From positions 868,001 to 932,000 of the forward strand of contig JAPEUQ010000008.1 of NCBI GenBank assembly GCA_027946365.1: a stretch of DNA of 64,000 bases. Direction: 5' to 3'. Shown piece by piece: positions 11,983 through 23,145 of the stretch. A program made the translations under genes and the position numbers. The stretch is from Kalmusia sp. IMI 367209. Lineage: Eukaryota > Ascomycota > Dothideomycetes > Pleosporales > Didymosphaeriaceae. The notes under the pieces are model-generated. The model was given only the letters and a program-made list of their open reading frames with translations. It ran no database searches and was not told where the DNA came from. Numbering within the stretch: the stretch's first letter is position 1; each line of letters begins with the position of its first letter.

Positions 11983-12645
11983 CAGACACTCTCGCCGGCG
12001 CCGAATTGTATATCATCTACAGCTTATAAGTAAGTATACATAAACCTTTTCTTCTCTTCCTCTTCCCCTTTCAACATATTAGCGATGGCGTTACATGTGT
12101 GTCACTCTTTATTTCCCTTAGGGGAATTTGCATAGTTTTGGGAGTTTGGAAGCGTGTTCGGCACATGCGCGCTAGCTGAAATGGCATTTAAGGAGTTATG
12201 ATAAGCTAGGATTCATGTACTTGTGGAGGAACATCGTGTTCAATGTATGTTGCAAGCATCGGGATGAAGCATCATGTATGATGTTTGGTACGAGGGGAAC
12301 TGGTGGTACGCTTGCCCTGCAGTGGTAATGTTACAATTGCAAGTACACAAGATGCAAACGTATCACATCCAGTTTTATCGCTGCCGTACGCGCTCACTGA
12401 GGCTGAGCGTCTTGTGATTCTGTCTTTTGGGGCTGAACGTTGTACATACTAAGCCAGTGCGTTCCACCGTAGAGCAATGATGTAAGGAAGAAGTGGTACA
12501 GCTTACTTCTCTATCACACAAAGGGCCAGCCTTGTAACATTGACCCGAATTGTTCTCGTCTGCGCCAGTGGTGGTCGCTAAATATATTGATGCCTACATT
12601 TTGGCCCTCGCGCCGCTTAGGACGGCCGACGAGTCGGTTTTGCCT
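11983..12645. other. Intergenic interval with no gene seen
   Basis: This is the 3' region of the Sog2-like gene and upstream region of the DUF3176 gene. I see no coding sequence or RNA gene in it. Confidence 0.5.
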
Positions 12646-12652
12646 TATAAAT
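12646..12652 (+). promoter_or_regulatory. TATA box upstream of the DUF3176 gene
   Basis: TATAAAT lies about 77 bp before the ATG at 12729. The in-frame ATG at 12651 overlaps this box, so it is unlikely to be translated. That supports the downstream ATG as start. Confidence 0.45.
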
Positions 12653-12728
12653 GGTGCTATTTGAGTTGACTGCCCTCCTGGTTTTATATCTGAAGGCTAG
12701 GAGCGATCAAGGGGTGTCTAGCCTTGCC

Positions 12729-14733
12729 ATGTCATCTATTTCGTCAGCAGCCTTGTCGCCCGTCTTGGGTGCGGAGCGAGAGGCCAATTCCCTTGCAAAC
12801 AATATTTCAAACACAGGACGCCAGGGGGGAAGCGTGTACTCCAACCAGCTGGGCAATTCGTCTCCGAGCGAGGCTTCCGTTCACTCAATTGAGTCTACAC
12901 AGAGTAGTGTTCCTATTCAGAACGTCGAACTCACGCCAGATTCTACCCCAACTCAAGATCCGCCACCGAGTCAAAACACGCAAGGACATGAAGCCACCCC
13001 CACAGACAAACCTACCGCGGACCAATCCAAAGCGTGCACAAAACCCTCGTGGTGGCTAAAAGCCAAAGAAAGCTGGGCCTGGGAAACCGTCTCGATCATC
13101 TGGGCAATCCTCTGCCTGATCGCAAACATAATAATCCTCGTCTACATGTCCGATAAATCACTCAATTCGTGGAACTTCGTCATAGGACCCAACACTCTCG
13201 TCGGTGTCTTCTCCACGCTCTCGAAAGCTGCTCTTGTGACTACTATTACCGAATGTATTTCCCAGCTTAAGTGGTTACATTTCCAGGAGTCGGAGAAACC
13301 TCTTACGGATATACAGAAGTTTGACCTGGCAAGTCGCGGGCCGTATGGGTCTTTGGTCTTTTTCAGTCTCTTGTGGAGGAGGGATGGTGGTAAAGCAGCA
13401 AGGTGGGCTTCGCTGGGCTGCGTTGTTACGGTGGTGGCGCTTGCTTTCTCACCTTTTACGCAACAAATCATTAGTTTTAAGGAGAGGATGGTGGAGGCCC
13501 AAGATGGGAATGGGATTGCCAGCTTTGCTGTAGCAGACGCGTACGACAATGGGAACATCAGCATGACTGGAGGATGGGTTGAAGGTAAGCTTGGACGCCA
13601 TTCTTTTCGGCTGTGAACTCACCACATCAGAGTTCACGGATTACAAGATGCAAGGCGCCCTAGTCGCTGGGGCATTCTTGCAAGCTATGGATACCTCTGC
13701 GTACGAAACTTGTTCTTCGTCGAACTGCACTTGGCCCGCCGCTAGCTCGCTTAGTATCTGTTCATCATGTCAGAATGTGACCGCCACATCTTCGAAAAAT
13801 TGCACCGAGTATCGCAGGTGGAACGATAATATTTGCACCTACACTACTCCAAATAATGTCAGTCTTTCAGTTACTGTTGGTTCCGTGGCACAATTTGTCG
13901 CATCCCTCTATTTTACGATGCTCAACGTGTCAACTGCTCAATCATGGGCCCCGAGTCCGCATCCCAAAGACCCAATCAACAATGCTGTTCTCGGAACAAT
14001 TGGCATCCTCCAGATGCATGAGTTCAACTTTGGAGATTCCCCGGACAAGGCTCTCGTCGACGAGTGCCGTCTATATTGGTGCAAAACAACATATTCCGCA
14101 GTCACCACGTTTTCAAACAGCTCGCGCTTCACACCCATCACACACGAACCACTGCTCTACGATATACAGGAAAACGGAACAGCGATTATCGAAAAGCGTG
14201 ACTTCCGGGATTATCTTTCCGTATCCGATCGAGACGGCCAAAAGTACTTGGTTAATCAAGTGGACCTATTTGGCGTAATGCAAATGATTACGACTCTTTT
14301 TAACGCCACGATGTCTTCTCAGTTCTCGAAAAGATACGATCCTGGTTCGGGCTTCAACATTGCAAGTCTTTTGTACCGCAGCCAAAATGTTTCGGACATT
14401 TTTGAACACATCGCGAAGAGTATGACGGCGCGACTTCGCTCAGGCTCGAACACGACGATGATAGTTGGCCAAGCGTGGATTCCCGAGACGTATATTCATG
14501 TGCAGTGGGCATGGTTTGCTTTACCGACTGCGCTGGCAGTGTTGACGATCGTGTTGCTGGGAGTGACTATCTTGTTGAATAGGAGGGATGGCGGGTGGTT
14601 GTGGAGAAGCAGTGTGCTGCCGTATATGTTCATTGGGAGGCGGTGGGGTGTTGATGGAGAGGAGTCGGGGAGGGGCGTGGGGTCATGGAGGAGATTGGGC
14701 GGTCCACTATGGTGCGTAACGAGGAGTTTATAA
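12729..14733 (+). CDS. DUF3176-family integral membrane protein
   Basis: Two exons, 12729-13584 and 13631-14733, with a 46-nt intron (GTAAGC...CAG), give 652 residues. The N-terminal ~100 residues are Ser/Thr/Gln-rich. Membrane segments follow: VSIIWAILCLIANIIILVYM, then one near GCVVTVVALAFSPFTQQI, and a last one near ALAVLTIVLLGVTILL close to the C terminus. Between them is a large, probably lumenal or extracellular region with many Asn-X-Ser/Thr sites and Cys residues (ETCSSSNCTWP, ICSSCQNVTAT). This architecture, with the WETVSIIWAI start of the first segment and an ITECISQLKW motif, is that of the DUF3176 family, common in filamentous ascomycetes and without known function. The start was chosen because the upstream in-frame ATG lies inside the TATA box. 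Confidence 0.8.
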
Positions 14734-15003
14734 AACGAACAGCCTCTGGGGAAAGTGGGAGCGTATGAATGATTAATGCCAGTGGAAAGTTTTCTCACAG
14801 GATGCTCTATGTCTCTAGAATGCACAAGATTATGTAGGGGTAGATTGACATTTGTGGGATAGGCATGGCTGAGTCGAGAAGGAGCAGGTCGGCGCTTTGC
14901 TTTTTTCCGTTTCGGCGGCGTGGTTGCTCACATTCTCATCTTCGTTCTGACATGTCTTTCCCTTGCGCTTATCTTCTATCGACAGCCATGAAAAGCTCCA
15001 AAT

Positions 15004-16235
15004 ATGTCCACTGAGACACAATTATGCGACAAATGTCGTGCCATATTCACAACAAGACTGGGCCTTCCCAATACCCTAGGATCCCAGGAACCTATATCCA
15101 CCAGTGTCGGTGGAACTAGAGGAGCTATGTGGTGGGATACAGATACTCAAAATTTCTAGACTGAAGCAGGTAGATTATTCCACGAGCGATTTTGGACAGA
15201 CAGAACCGTGAATATGGCAGCTTTGGAGCGGACTGTAGACGAAGACTGCTACATATGTGTTAACATCTGGAGGAGATACAGGACATTTGCGAATGAAGGC
15301 ATCGCTTTTCATCCCAGAGTGACAAAAATTGAGTTCTCTGTGGAGGCTCATGGTGAGTACGCGTTTTCGCTCAGCACTGAAGTGTATGGAGCCGAGAATC
15401 AAGCCGGGGCAGGTTATGCGATATACCCAGAACCAATTTTGAGTTTTGCTGCATCCTGCATGTATGTATTTGGGTTAAATATGATTGATCACGAGGCTGA
15501 ACTTGCTGCAGGATGCGTCCGAGCCCGTGCAGAGTTCGTTGGCTTCAACCACTCGATTTCAACAGAGCATGCAACAGGCCAGAGCATGGATTGACAACTG
15601 CAAACAGCATCATGTTGCATGTAATCAAGTACAGTGCCAATATGAGCTTTCTATAAGACTCATTCATGTTGAATGCGTGAAAAGCACAGGCGAGTTGTCC
15701 GCTTCTTTGTGTCGGGGCAGCACGCTACCATCTAGCACGCAGTACCTGACCCTCTCCCCTCGGTGGACCGATCAGAACTTTCTGAAATTAACGGAAAATA
15801 ACATCGACCAACTGGAACATAACATCGCCCTGCCCCCAACTTTCTCCATCATTACGCGATGCACTCTTCATGACACACAATCTTGGCCTTGAGTATCTCT
15901 GGGTCGACAGTCTCTGTATCACACAGTGTGACCTGTCGGATTGGAAGAGAGAGTCTGAAGCCATGTGTCGAATCTACAAAGGTGCGTTGTGCAATATAGC
16001 AGCCTCGGCTCGCCAGACAGGAGAAAGCAGGCTACCGTTGCAACGACGGAGGCACCCAATTATACCGCATTCAGTGCATGTAGACTGGTATAATTCGCCT
16101 ATGTCAAAGAAAAGGGATGTTTCGGGGAGGGGTTATATCATTAGCGAGAGGTTTTCAATCTTAGGAGGACCACTGGTTTGCGCAGCGATGCTACGCCACC
16201 GCCGGCGAGCAGCGGTACTTCGAGGCCTTTTCTAA
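15004..16235 (+). pseudogene. HET-domain gene, disrupted
   Basis: A decayed heterokaryon-incompatibility-type gene. The frame opens at 15004 with a Cys pair (LCDKCRAIF) and runs into an in-frame TAG at 15157-15159. It then continues in the same frame through DEDCYICVNIWRR. A plausible intron near 15467-15512 (GTATTT...TGCAG) joins to ASEPVQSSLASTTRFQQS. The HET core follows: QYLTLSPRW (normally Y-LSHCWG), FLKLTENNI, and after a frame change near 15845-15860, LGLEYLWVDSLCITQ and YKGALCNIAASA. The reading frame ends at 16235 without the usual C-terminal region. The TAG fits a CAG to TAG change. HET proteins trigger cell death on contact with incompatible partners; this copy is almost surely non-functional. 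Confidence 0.7.
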
Positions 16236-17143
16236 CAGTGTGCTTTTTATGCCTGTTCTGGCCGAGTGCATGAGGATGCCTACATCAGTCAGATCATTCA
16301 CGCAGTTTAGTCCCTGGTCAAGAGTTATTGGATGGTTGTTGTGGAGGGTGGAGGGGTCGGAAAGAGGCGTTTTTAGAAGGGTTGAGACGGCGCAGTTCAA
16401 GGCTAGGGAGGAGAGGGGTGAGTCTGAGCCGGTTGCGTTGGGGTTGTTTAGGGGTATGGTGGGTACTGAGAAGTATCAGGGAGATGTTTGTGAGGGAGAC
16501 TTTCGTCGGACAGATGGTAAGGGGGAGTATACGGCATTGGTGATGTGATACCTCGATCCATTTTGCAATATTCTGCGAGTCAATTTGGTGAACGATTTTG
16601 ATCATATTCGACTGGTTATCCTTCCGTCTGATCAGCGATTAACGAAAAAGTGTAGGGTCATTCAGAAGCGCGAAGCCCACGTAGGATTCGATTATGAAAT
16701 AGGGTCTTTTCACACGCTTCCAACGCTCTGAGTAGTTTGAGCATGTGAAACGACCTTGAGAGCTGCCTTGATGTACCTCATAGGAGTGCTCTGGGTAAGT
16801 AGAGCAGGGTGACGAGAGTTTTCTTGATGCTTCTCCCATCCCTAATTAGATACTCCATTCGCAATGATATCATAAGAAAGAAAGATTGTTCAAAGCTCTA
16901 GTTGAGACAGACCCTAAGACAATATATGTAGAGATCCAGATTACGCTAACTTGGTAAGTATTACTCATGTTCTAATTATAAAGACTGCACCTTAAATTGA
17001 GACGCAAAATTCAGAAAGACTGATCCTTGTATTGTAGTAGTGATGATGCAAATAGGAATAAGAGAGCTAAAAAAACCCATAGGGTATAAATATTTTTGGA
17101 TCCTAATAAAGGTCAGTAGCGAACTTTACACGCAAGGGACGCC
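16236..17143. other. AT-rich interval without a supported gene
   Basis: Remains of the HET pseudogene 3' part may extend to about 16550 in shifted frames. Beyond that the sequence is A/T-rich with no coding character on either strand. Confidence 0.4.
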
Positions 17144-17282
17144 TCAACATACGTGGTATTCATCTAAAGGTAAAGGGGAGGAGATTGGTGATGCTACACG
17201 CTGTTTCCTTAGTGCTATTTGGAGCAGCACATTTAAATCATTCTTCTTGATAAGTTAGGGGTCACATGCTAAAGCGCTTGTG

Positions 17283-18473
17283 TTATAAGATACTTACTCT
17301 TCTAGTGCTCTTGAGAACAGCATTTATAGGCCGATTGTAGTTTGCGATGGGGTATTCTGGTTGATTTTGCAAGTGTATGGGACTGGAGTGGCTTCGCTGC
17401 GGAGAGAGAACTTCGGGTTGTATTCTTGTATGGCTTTCTGACATGTAGCCTATTACGGAACGATGCTCCGCATCTGTGATACAGTTGACGTGCGGCGGTG
17501 TACTGTTGTCATAAGACTTGGATAAGGTTGATGAACATGAGTCACAGAAACCGTAGATGTTCCTGAGCCAGAGTGTTTGTGTAATGCTCTTAGCTGATGG
17601 GCGATCACTCGGAATATGTTCGAGCATCTGGCGGGCTAAGCTTGCCACTAGGCTGTCATGACGATCCCCACAGCCCTCCTGTAGGATAGTATGTATATCT
17701 TGAAGACTCCGATGGTAACATATCAAGCTATCAGGTAATGTGAGCGCACCAAGACCGACGTAGATCTCCACAAAAACACAGCCCAGGGAAAAGACGTCCG
17801 ATTTGGAGTTTCGTGGTTCCCATGCTTCAACCTCTGGTGCACAATACTTCCGGGTTATAGCAAGCGGTCTACCGTTAGTGGTGCTTCTTGCCGTGTGATG
17901 ATCTAAGGAGTAACCGAAGTCAGTGTAAACAACTGATCCACGGTGCACAAGGATATTGTGTGGTTTTATGTCCTTATGCCTGATTTTGTGCTGATGCATG
18001 AACGATAGACCGTTTGCAAGGCATCCAAATGACTTCTCAAGAATACGGCGGTCTTCGATCGAAATCGAACTCTGCTCCTTCAAGTCCTCCAAAAATGCCG
18101 CTAGGTCACCTCGTTGTGCCACTGGATCTAGTATAAATCCCACTTCTCTCTTGGCAACAAACGTGGCGATAACGCGAACAACGTGGTGGTGAGGCTCGAG
18201 GTGTCGAATTATCTTGATCTCGTTCTCAAAGATGCGTCTTCTTTCGTCTCGTGAATTGCATATTCGGAAGACTTTCCTGGCGTACACAAACCCGGTACGT
18301 GTATCTTGGACCAGTTCCACGTTTGCGCTATGGCCATGCCCAAGATTGCCGACGAGTGTATATGGTAGCTGATTCTTGTCGTCGACAAAATAGTCTTGCC
18401 CTTCATTGTTCTGCAGCTCGGCAAGCGGACGTGAATCGGTGCTAGGCATGCATCCCGGATCGCTGTACTCCAT
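17283..18473 (-). CDS. Ser/Thr protein kinase
   Basis: A single-exon reading of 396 residues with a complete kinase domain at about residues 38-310. The glycine loop is GHGHSANV (45-52) and the catalytic lysine is K67 in YARKVF. The catalytic loop HKDIKPHN (166-173) has Lys in place of the usual Arg of HRD. DFG is at 185-187 and the APE-type motif is CAPEVE. The ~90-residue tail is polar and not recognised. The last sense codons overlap a perfect donor (GTAAGT at 17297) followed by a CTAAC branch site and an AAG acceptor at 17246. Splicing this 52-nt intron would replace the last four residues with about 33 others, ending at 17144. The substrate is unknown. The neighbours are a HET relic and gene-poor DNA, so this may be an accessory kinase. 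Confidence 0.8.
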   Translation of the reverse strand: MEYSDPGCMPSTDSRPLAELQNNEGQDYFVDDKNQLPYTLVGNLGHGHSANVELVQDTRTGFVYARKVFRICNSRDERRRIFENEIKIIRHLEPHHHVVRVIATFVAKREVGFILDPVAQRGDLAAFLEDLKEQSSISIEDRRILEKSFGCLANGLSFMHQHKIRHKDIKPHNILVHRGSVVYTDFGYSLDHHTARSTTNGRPLAITRKYCAPEVEAWEPRNSKSDVFSLGCVFVEIYVGLGALTLPDSLICYHRSLQDIHTILQEGCGDRHDSLVASLARQMLEHIPSDRPSAKSITQTLWLRNIYGFCDSCSSTLSKSYDNSTPPHVNCITDAEHRSVIGYMSESHTRIQPEVLSPQRSHSSPIHLQNQPEYPIANYNRPINAVLKSTRRVSIL

Positions 18474-20324
18474 ACTGAATGCGGGGAACTTCAGATACTC
18501 GCGGGACTAGTACAAACCGGGAGTTAATACACAGTAGTGGAATGGGCTTCTGATATAAGCGCATGTTAGGTGCTGTTCCTTAGGATGAGCGAGAGGGCGA
18601 CACCTGCCTAAAAACCGCACCCGAAAGAATGTGTTCGCTGTAGTATGATCAACTGCTATGCGTTGTTCATTTGTAGCTTTCTCGTGAAGATCGCGAGGTC
18701 TGAAAAGGTCGTAGAGGCGGCAAAGGAAGCGAAGGCGTTGTTGCGCAATGGAGTGACGTTCAGTTCAGAGACCCGACGAGGCAGGCAATCCCGGCCACAA
18801 CTTCGGCTACATGCGTTTGTTGGAAGTCATTGGTCGACAGGCCCTACTACATTCCGTGCGCGGGGCGTGGTAGATGCGAGCAAGGCTGAGACAGCTAGAC
18901 CAATACGAAGAAGCATCTCACCAATGACAATTCAATTAGCAATCCTAGGCAATCATTGCTCCGGCGGTAACTCTCCAGTAGATGGAACATGGTATAAAAG
19001 AGAGAAAATTTTGCTCGTCTTGAGTATGCGAAAACAAGTGCCTGACATCATCTTAGGTTACTGACATCTCCGGATAAACTCGCCCGCCGAAAAATCGTCA
19101 CCAATGTAGTTCAGAATTTCCATGACGAGCCCAGATACAGGGAGGATTTACGTTAGCTATATCATTCCGAACTCGGTTTCCATCCACCATGTTCCAGCTC
19201 AAATACGTCCGCACCATCATCTTCAGAACCTTTACTACTGATAAAAACAATTCTCCACTGCAAAACCGATTTTTGCATTCGATATATTGAAGAACCCTTC
19301 GAGGTAAATCTAGAGAGATTCATCCCGATCTTGGGGTAAAGCAGGCAACTGGCCCGAGCTTCTCGGCGTATGAAACATGCCAACGGAATTACGCGCGATG
19401 ATACGCGCCTACAAAGTGTGATATTAGGCTGAGAGATCAAGTGACAGTAAACATAAGTATGGACGACTTGTCCAGTTTCGCGCTGGTTGCTTGTTGCATG
19501 CTGAACGACCTGCTACGTGAGTTAGTTGCAATGACAGCATACCCTCTAGCTTCGAATCTTTCGACCGGTCAAGCCCAGATTTCACTTACTCGAATCGGCA
19601 TAGCGAGGCTCTCGCAATCCGTCAATTAGTCTACATGGAGATTGCCGCTAGCGATCTTCCTCGCATTTGGTATGTGACACGACCTTGGAAGTGAGTCTGG
19701 CATGCAAAGTGCGTGCATTGCCCGGTAATTAACAGCTCTGGTCGGTGAGCGGTAAATCATCCCAATGGCCCATTTGTCGCGTTCATCTTGATTGGGCTTT
19801 CTAGCGGGTCGCCGTGATGAAGAGATCGTCCATTGTGCCTGTATGACCAGAAACCTATGGTTTAAGGACCCAAAACCCGACTCGACGATGGCTACTGATC
19901 GGTGTGTCTGTTTCAGTCTTTCTACAAGATAACTTTTGGCTTGTGTTGGAGTGGTGGCGCTTGAGACCTGTCACCCGCCACAAAAGCGTACCGGTGAGGA
20001 GCTCTTCTTTAGCTTCCTAGTGGCCCCCAGGTCTGAGAAGGTAGCGCCAGAAGAACTGCAAGGTGCTCAGCTTATGACGAAGACGGGTTCCTAAATAATG
20101 GATCCCATTGCTACCCCTTCACACAACAAGTAATCATGCCGACACTTCCGTTCCGAGCCTAAAAGGGCACTTTGTATTCTGCTAGTCTTAGAAACACGGC
20201 GAACGCCATCGAATATCGTCGACCTATCAATGGGACCTGTCGCCCTGTTTTCAGGGAGATCCTAGTTGCAGCAACTGATAGGATGGCATCGCACGAGCTT
20301 TGGTTGCACGAGAAGGCTGGCGTT
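18474..20324. other. Gene-poor interval
   Basis: Short open frames on both strands lack recognisable domains or splice-consistent continuations. The minus-strand frame at 19162-19440 has somewhat protein-like composition but no start or partner exon that I can support. Confidence 0.4.
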
Positions 20325-20644
20325 CTAGACCAAGGAGGACGACGCTGCAGCTTTGAGTTTGTTTTGAGTTCTTAGCATGCCCCGAATTGCCGTCTTCGCA
20401 ATAACGCTTTCTTGCGCGCAGTTGACTCTTTCCAGCACCTCATGAATGACACAATTCTTCTCTTTTTGTTGAAGCATCTTATCGAATCCCGCGACAAACA
20501 ACTTCAAATACAGCACTGGTATCTTTACGACCCGCCCATCAACTCCAGAACACTGGTAGCGAGTGTCGGGGGCCAAAAGGCGACGCAAGATGTCAGTAGC
20601 CTCGCGACAAAAAGTTCGGTCAGGCCCTGTGGACTCCAGACCTC
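20325..20644 (-). CDS. Possible coding exon of an unknown gene
   Basis: On the minus strand an open stretch begins after an acceptor-like ATAAG at 20645-20646 and ends at a TAG. It reads as a plausible globular protein fragment, including TFCREATDILRRLLAPDTRY and VVKIPVLYLKLFVAGFDKML. No start codon or upstream exon could be placed, and no family is recognised. It may be a remnant of a gene or a chance open frame. Confidence 0.25.
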
Positions 20645-22077
20645 CTTATGTAGTGTCTGCTGCTGCTATAGCGTCGAATGACCGATTGCCTTCCCCCCTC
20701 CGGAGCCTCTGTTCGCGGAATATGGACGCGACTGACGCGCTCAGGGCCGTGCGTACGCGTTCCCTACCAAATCAAGTGTGCCTGAAGCGATGTGAGAAGG
20801 TACGTGTAGCCTTGAGGACTTTCAAACTTACCAGCTAATGCGAGAATCAGCGACGAATCGTAGCGTCCTCGTCCCGATGAGGCCTGCTGCCCGTGCCTCT
20901 GACACGCGTGGGCTGACCGAGCCCGGCCGATGTTTGGACTGTACGCCTCCGCCCTCCCCATAGCATTCTCTAATGCGCGATCGGCTGTAAGGCAATCAAT
21001 TGCAAGGCAAAGCCAACCCGTTCGCCCATACGTTTCGACTTCTCTTCGGTCGTCTACGTTCCTTTAGCGTCGCGCGAGCAGTTCCGAACCCAGCTTCCTC
21101 TTACGGTACAGCTTGAAAATCCTCACGGACATACCCGACGATATATACACGAAAATGACCAGAGACCTGGTTATTGGATACTTGTGGGCCAGTCGGGAAG
21201 ACTACCGCGCCATTGCGGGGCAGGAAGCCGACGTAGTGCGATGTACAGAACGACGGCGGCTGGAGGTCGACGTGCAGGCGAAAAGGCCCACACGACATGA
21301 AAGCTCAACCCATACTACTTTATAGGAATCGATTCGGCGTCTCGAGCATGAAACACAGCATGCGTTTGGTCTATGTGATGTTAGTCAAGGTGGTGTGATA
21401 CGTGCGTGTCGGAGCAGCGGTGCAGGACAGGTGGTAACGAGGCGAGGCTCTATCTCATGTAATAGGTGGCGGACAGTCATTAGAATGGCGCAATGTCCGT
21501 TCCTACTCTGTGGTATATCGTTGAGATGGAAGGAGGATCGTCTTCGCTGTCTTCGCTAGGGAAAAATCTGCAGTGCGACCAGCGACAGCCCACACATGAG
21601 ATACGTTACATGTCAGGAAGCCTCAAATAGATGCATGATGATATGATTTGGTGCGCTCGAAGTTTAGCAATGAGAGTATGTGCGAAAGCTAACGCGGGTA
21701 TGCATGCCCCTCACTGTGACCGTGACATTCCCACACCCTGCATCGACCTATTCACTTGAGTTGTGGCAATGTAAGGCGAGATGATATGATATAAGGATTC
21801 GTTAGGCTACCTAGAAGAAAAGGCCTGGAAATCGGTGATGATTCTGATCGCGGCTTGAACATGTCTTTACATCACGACAATGGGTGCCTCTGGTCTATGC
21901 CGTTTCCGATTTTGTACGTGTTTTGGGGAATTGAAAAAACGAGGTAAAGACTTTTTGTTGAGCGAGTGTTGACACAAGTGTCGGGACCGGCGTTTTGGCT
22001 GAGGCATGCACTTGCAACACTGCGGTTCTCGATGGCGGCAGGTCGAAAAGTGCAGATGCTTGAGGCATACGAAGCTC
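20645..22077. other. Gene-poor interval
   Basis: No supported gene, RNA or repeat is seen here. It includes the probable 3' region of the 61-residue minus-strand gene. Confidence 0.4.
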
Positions 22078-22314
22078 TCATTTCCCCAATTTGCGCCGAA
22101 TCTTGCCCCAGAGGCCTTTAGAGTTGCGCTCAGCATCGATCTGGCTTTGTTGTTCCCTGCTTGAGCCGTTGTCTGACCCGTTGTCTGACCCGTTCTCATC
22201 ATTCGGCTTTTGGGCACCTAGCTAGAGTGAGCCTTTTAGACAAAGCGTAGCACTTCTCATGCTATTACCTGTGTTTTTCCTCACGGGTGGAAAATGAGAT
22301 GATGGTGGCGCCAT
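22078..22314 (-). CDS. Small spliced protein, 61 residues, basic C terminus
   Basis: Two exons on the minus strand, 22314-22269 and 22217-22078, are joined over a 51-nt intron (GTAATA...CTAG) with phase 1 kept. The product starts MAPPSSHFPPVRKNTG. It has a polar middle with repeated GSDN units made by an imperfect 12-nt tandem repeat. The end is SKGLWGKIRRKLGK, a short amphipathic basic helix. Ending in a Trp-Gly-Lys basic motif is reminiscent of short conserved fungal proteins, but I cannot name a family. The exon chain is supported by the coherent translation across the junction and by the stop right after the basic motif. Neither exon is long enough to stand out alone. It has no signal peptide or membrane segment. 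Confidence 0.55.
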
Positions 22315-22599
22315 GTGTGCCTTCGTATTGTCGCTGTCTTGGAGAGGCATTCTGTTGCTCCTATCCGAGAGGCCCTTAGAAGGTGGTAAATTGGTGTAAG
22401 ATCAGTGTTCCCCAGTGCAAAAGAGGAGTAAATAAGGAGTGTGCCGAGCAAGAGGGGTGGCTGACCGGGGTGGAAGCGCACTAACGACAGAGCGGACGCC
22501 CTGAGGAGTTATGCATGGGCAGAGACCCCCCCTCGGATATCGCATGTGCAGCCATGCGCGACGAGCGTGCAGATGTAAACTATGGTCAGCTTTATTCTT

Positions 22600-22873
22600 C
22601 TACGTAATGTGGTCTTCGATATGCTCTTTTAGCAGCTCTTCTATCGTTGTCGGGTCTGGAATAGCCTGAGGTTTCGTGGTGCTAGACGTACCATGTCCGT
22701 GCCAATGCATAGGAGCAAGCTTTGCGAGCCCACTATGCATGCTATCAGGCAGCCGTTCAAGCAGTGCATAACCTCTGTAGCTCGGCTTCTCATATTGAAA
22801 CACGACGTCGCGCCAAGGTACGAGTCGTTGGTATATGTTGCCGAAGGCTGCGTTCTGCTCTCTTGGAACGTCG
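22600..22873 (-). CDS. 3' exon of an unrecognised gene (5' part unresolved)
   Basis: A strong acceptor (pyrimidine-rich tract ending CAG) at 22874-22875 opens a frame that runs to a stop at 22600. It encodes about 90 protein-like residues, including NIYQRLVPWRDVVFQYEKPS, LLERLPDSMHSGLAKLAP and an acidic end TTIEELLKEHIEDHIT. The frame is also open for another ~60 nt upstream, but no ATG with a compatible donor phase was found. The 5' exon may therefore be missing, damaged or farther away. No family is recognised. Confidence 0.4.
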
Positions 22874-23145
22874 CTGAAAGGAGGGGGACTACAAATTGAA
22901 CGGGGAGAATAGCCAGAAGTCCGAGGCGAAGACCAATATTATAGTTAGTCTAGCTGACGAAGCCGGGAGCTTTGTTTTATGCTGGATTCAGATGACATTA
23001 GTTGGTTCCCTAAACACGTGACCATGTATGGTGGATTAATTTTTGGTCCCCACAGCAACAAGGCTGAAAGGAAAGGAAAGGAAAAACTTTACTCCAATTT
23101 GTAACCTCATACCTAAAGTAAGACAGGAAACCCGCCAACAACGAA

